Positions 54,222-55,966 of a stretch of 55,966 nucleotides of DNA are shown here, piece by piece. Each line of letters starts with the position of its first letter. Within the stretch, counting starts at the first letter, position 1. Source of the DNA: Natrinema salsiterrestre (lineage in GTDB: Archaea; Halobacteriota; Halobacteria; Halobacteriales; Natrialbaceae); assembly GCF_029502005.1 (NCBI RefSeq), contig NZ_JAMQOT010000015.1:1-55966 (forward strand), in the 5' to 3' direction. Below the pieces are notes generated by a model, which was given only the letters and a program-made list of their open reading frames with translations, made no database searches and had not been told where the DNA came from. The position numbers were made by a program, and so were the translations under genes.

Positions 54222-55861
54222 TATTGATCCACCGTGCTGGAGTGTTCAGTGACTGCAACGACCCGCGCGTCGTACTGCTCGCCGTTCAGTAAGTCGGAGA
54301 TCGTCTCGGCTTCGGTGTTCAGTGCCAGTGTGCTGAACGTCGTCCACGACGCCGCATCGGACTGTTTGTACTGGACTTCGGTATCTCCGTAGTTGTGGTT
54401 ATCAGCCCAGGAGAGGTCGGTGGAGGTGGCGGTGATCGCGTCGACGGTGAGGTCCGTAGGGGCCGGCAGGTCCGTGACGTCGCTCAGTGACCCGGTCGAC
54501 CCGGATGCGTCCGGCGTTGCCCGTTCGATGTAATAGGAATACTCCTCGCCGTCGAGGAGTCCGTCGTCCGTGTACGACGTCGTCGCAAGCTCCGTGATCG
54601 TCGTGACCGAGCCGCCGTCGCGATAGACGGTGACGTCGCCGTCCGGGTTGTTGTCGTTGAGCGTCCAGTCGACCACGACCTCGCGATAGCCGGCCGTGAC
54701 CGCGTCCAGCGTCGGATTCGGGAGGAGGGTGGTCTCGCTGATCTCACTCGTCGGACTCGAGTCGCCATCGGGATAGACTGCGACGAGGCGGTAGTGGTAG
54801 GTCCGGCCGTTAACCAGCCCGGTATGGGTGTAGTCGCCGGTCGTGTCCGTCGTGAGCAGGCTGTAGTCGCTGAGCGTCGTCCCGGAAGAGGTCGAGACGT
54901 GGATCTCGACGGTATCGAGATCGCCTGCCGGGTTCGTCCACGAGAGCGGGAGACTCGTTTCCGTAGGCGTTCCGATGGCTGGGGTTTTCGGAGCCCCTCC
55001 GGAGGTCCTCGTCGTTGTGTAGCTCCAGTCACTGTTTTCGAGGCTGTTCTCAGAACGGACGCGATAGCGGTAGTCTGTGTCCGTTGTGATATCCGTGTCA
55101 GTGTAGGACGTCGTGCTCGAGCCCGGTGTTGCGACCGTCGAATACGACCCACCATCCACTGATCGCTGGACCCGGTAGTTGTCGATCCGGCCCCCAGTGC
55201 TCGGCTCAGTCCACGAGACGTCGAACTGTGTGATCCCTGCCAGATCGATCGTCGTGTTTTCGGGCGGATCGGGAGGGGATACTGTCGATTCATAAGTGAT
55301 GTAGTCGGTGTATTCGTTGTATCCACCCGCTCCGTCACCGTCGGGAACACGGTTTTCGAAGGCGCTCGCGGTGTTCGCGTTGACGATCCTGAACCCGATA
55401 ACGTCCGCATTAGTCCCCATATTGACTGTTACGGGGTTAGTGGTCAGTGAGTTGGCGTTGGGCCCGAACGTTATCGTGTATTCACCGTTCGCGTAGTCCA
55501 GAGATATGTTTATCTTCGTCCATGTATCGTAAGAGAAACTGCCGTCTTCGACAACAGTGCTGCCGTCGAGATAGTAGATACTGGGATTGCTGTCTCCGAC
55601 CCCTGCCACGCGGTTGTTATTCGTGTCGACAAGCTCGTACCCGCCACCTTGGCTGTCTGAGGTTATATTGGTCCACCATTCGACTTCTTCAACCGGATTG
55701 TCGAACTCTCTATATCCGACAGTGTAGTCGGTGGAACTGTCGCCGAGATCTGCGTAGCCGGAAGAATCGCCCTCATAACTCCTCAGGCCTTTTTCGAGTG
55801 GGCCATCCCAGTTGGTACTGACGTTGCCCTCAAAGTCGTCGAAGAGGTAAGTCAGTGCCAT
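54221..55861 (-). CDS. Tail fibre with LamG-like head and FN3 repeats
   Basis: A 546-residue protein. Residues 1-195 form a concanavalin/LamG-like beta-sandwich (TYLFDDFEG start; WTKINISLDYANGEYTITFG; ADVIGFRIVNA). About four FN3 units follow (FDVSWTEPSTGGRIDNYRVQRS; LPLSWTNPAGDLDTVEIHVS; REVVVDWTLNDNNPDGDVTVY; LSWADNHNYGDTEVQYKQ). Such proteins bind cell-surface sugars. The LamG-like part is somewhat poorer in G+C, as expected for a swapped receptor-binding domain. Its stop overlaps the hub ATG (TAATG). Confidence 0.8.
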   Translation of the reverse strand: MALTYLFDDFEGNVSTNWDGPLEKGLRSYEGDSSGYADLGDSSTDYTVGYREFDNPVEEVEWWTNITSDSQGGGYELVDTNNNRVAGVGDSNPSIYYLDGSTVVEDGSFSYDTWTKINISLDYANGEYTITFGPNANSLTTNPVTVNMGTNADVIGFRIVNANTASAFENRVPDGDGAGGYNEYTDYITYESTVSPPDPPENTTIDLAGITQFDVSWTEPSTGGRIDNYRVQRSVDGGSYSTVATPGSSTTSYTDTDITTDTDYRYRVRSENSLENSDWSYTTTRTSGGAPKTPAIGTPTETSLPLSWTNPAGDLDTVEIHVSTSSGTTLSDYSLLTTDTTGDYTHTGLVNGRTYHYRLVAVYPDGDSSPTSEISETTLLPNPTLDAVTAGYREVVVDWTLNDNNPDGDVTVYRDGGSVTTITELATTSYTDDGLLDGEEYSYYIERATPDASGSTGSLSDVTDLPAPTDLTVDAITATSTDLSWADNHNYGDTEVQYKQSDAASWTTFSTLALNTEAETISDLLNGEQYDARVVAVTEHSSTVDQ

Positions 55862-55966
55862 CTATCGTCGCACCTCGTTCCGGGCGACCAGCGTCTTAGC
55901 GGCGTTCGCGTCGACGACGCTCGTCGACGCGATCGGCTCGAGCCACGACTCGAGATCCGTCGGGAT
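55842..55966. repeat. Terminal direct repeat, right copy
   Basis: Exact second copy of bases 1..125. It contains the start of the fibre gene and the last codons of the 383-residue tail protein gene, so those genes should be counted once only. Confidence 0.95.

Noticed and set aside
1-55966. CRISPR array or insertion sequence
   Set aside because: No regularly spaced repeats of 25-37 bp with unique spacers, and no transposase or IS-type ends were seen. The 13-bp iterons are too short and contiguous for CRISPR.

Overview
The window is one complete circular genome of a tailed (head-tail, siphovirus-like) virus or provirus of a haloarchaeon. Evidence: the first 125 bases recur exactly at the end (55842..55966), so the unique length is 55,841 bp; the proteins are very acidic and GC-rich; there are many short CxxC zinc proteins, leaderless genes with archaeal TATA boxes about 25-30 nt upstream, and archaeal or haloarchaeal families (NurA, an MCM-type winged helix, a phiH1-repressor-like regulator, SWIM finger, AbrB/SpoVT and PadR regulators). 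No rRNA, canonical tRNA or CRISPR array was found. No DNA polymerase, replicative MCM helicase or intact integrase was recognised.

Late (structural) operon, minus strand, from about 20.0 kb down to 0 and on across the contig junction to 51.5 kb. It starts with small membrane and zinc proteins and two HNH nucleases, then TerS, TerL, a PBSX-type portal with a C-terminal KTSC domain, an XkdF-type protease/scaffold, the HK97-fold major capsid protein, small head proteins, connector, neck and tail-terminator proteins, tail tube, tail assembly chaperones with a -1 frameshift site, a short tape measure protein, distal tail proteins, an FN3/LamG-like fibre and a large hub-like protein. A lipoprotein gene with its own promoter is inserted in the opposite direction between the tail chaperones and the tape measure gene. 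A tRNA-like minihelix lies between the portal gene and the next small gene.

Middle/early operon, minus strand, 34.0 to 20.6 kb. About 25 tightly overlapping genes (ATGA, TGATG and GTGA junctions): an AbrB-like and a PadR regulator, zinc proteins, a protein ending in an MCM-type winged helix, a deoxyribosyltransferase-like protein, a C5-cytosine methyltransferase lacking its last motifs, a 1044-residue zinc/winged-helix protein, small membrane proteins and a DUF4258-like protein.

Regulatory and accessory segment, 34.0 to 40.3 kb. Divergent AbrB-like genes, a phiH1-repressor-like winged helix, a DUF4352-like membrane protein, and a module with a NurA nuclease, a HicB-HicA toxin-antitoxin pair and a 52-codon leaderless gene. 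Long inverted repeats (TTAACCAACA...TGTTGGTTAA) lie at both sides of this module. A minus-strand operon with a SWIM-finger gene follows.

Plus-strand early operon, 40.5 to 46.6 kb: a winged-helix regulator, a DHH/RecJ-like phosphoesterase, small zinc proteins, an XPB-like SF2 helicase and a DUF3307-like membrane protein. Next come an AT-rich orphan gene, an array of 13-bp iterons directly upstream of parA and its partner gene, and an AT-rich HNH protein fused to a degenerate tyrosine-recombinase-like domain. The last stretch (50.0 to 51.5 kb) holds microprotein genes and a duplicated 60-residue gene, one copy frameshifted. Partition genes with iterons and no intact integrase suggest a low-copy episomal (plasmid-like) lysogen or a lytic virus rather than an integrating one; this is inference.
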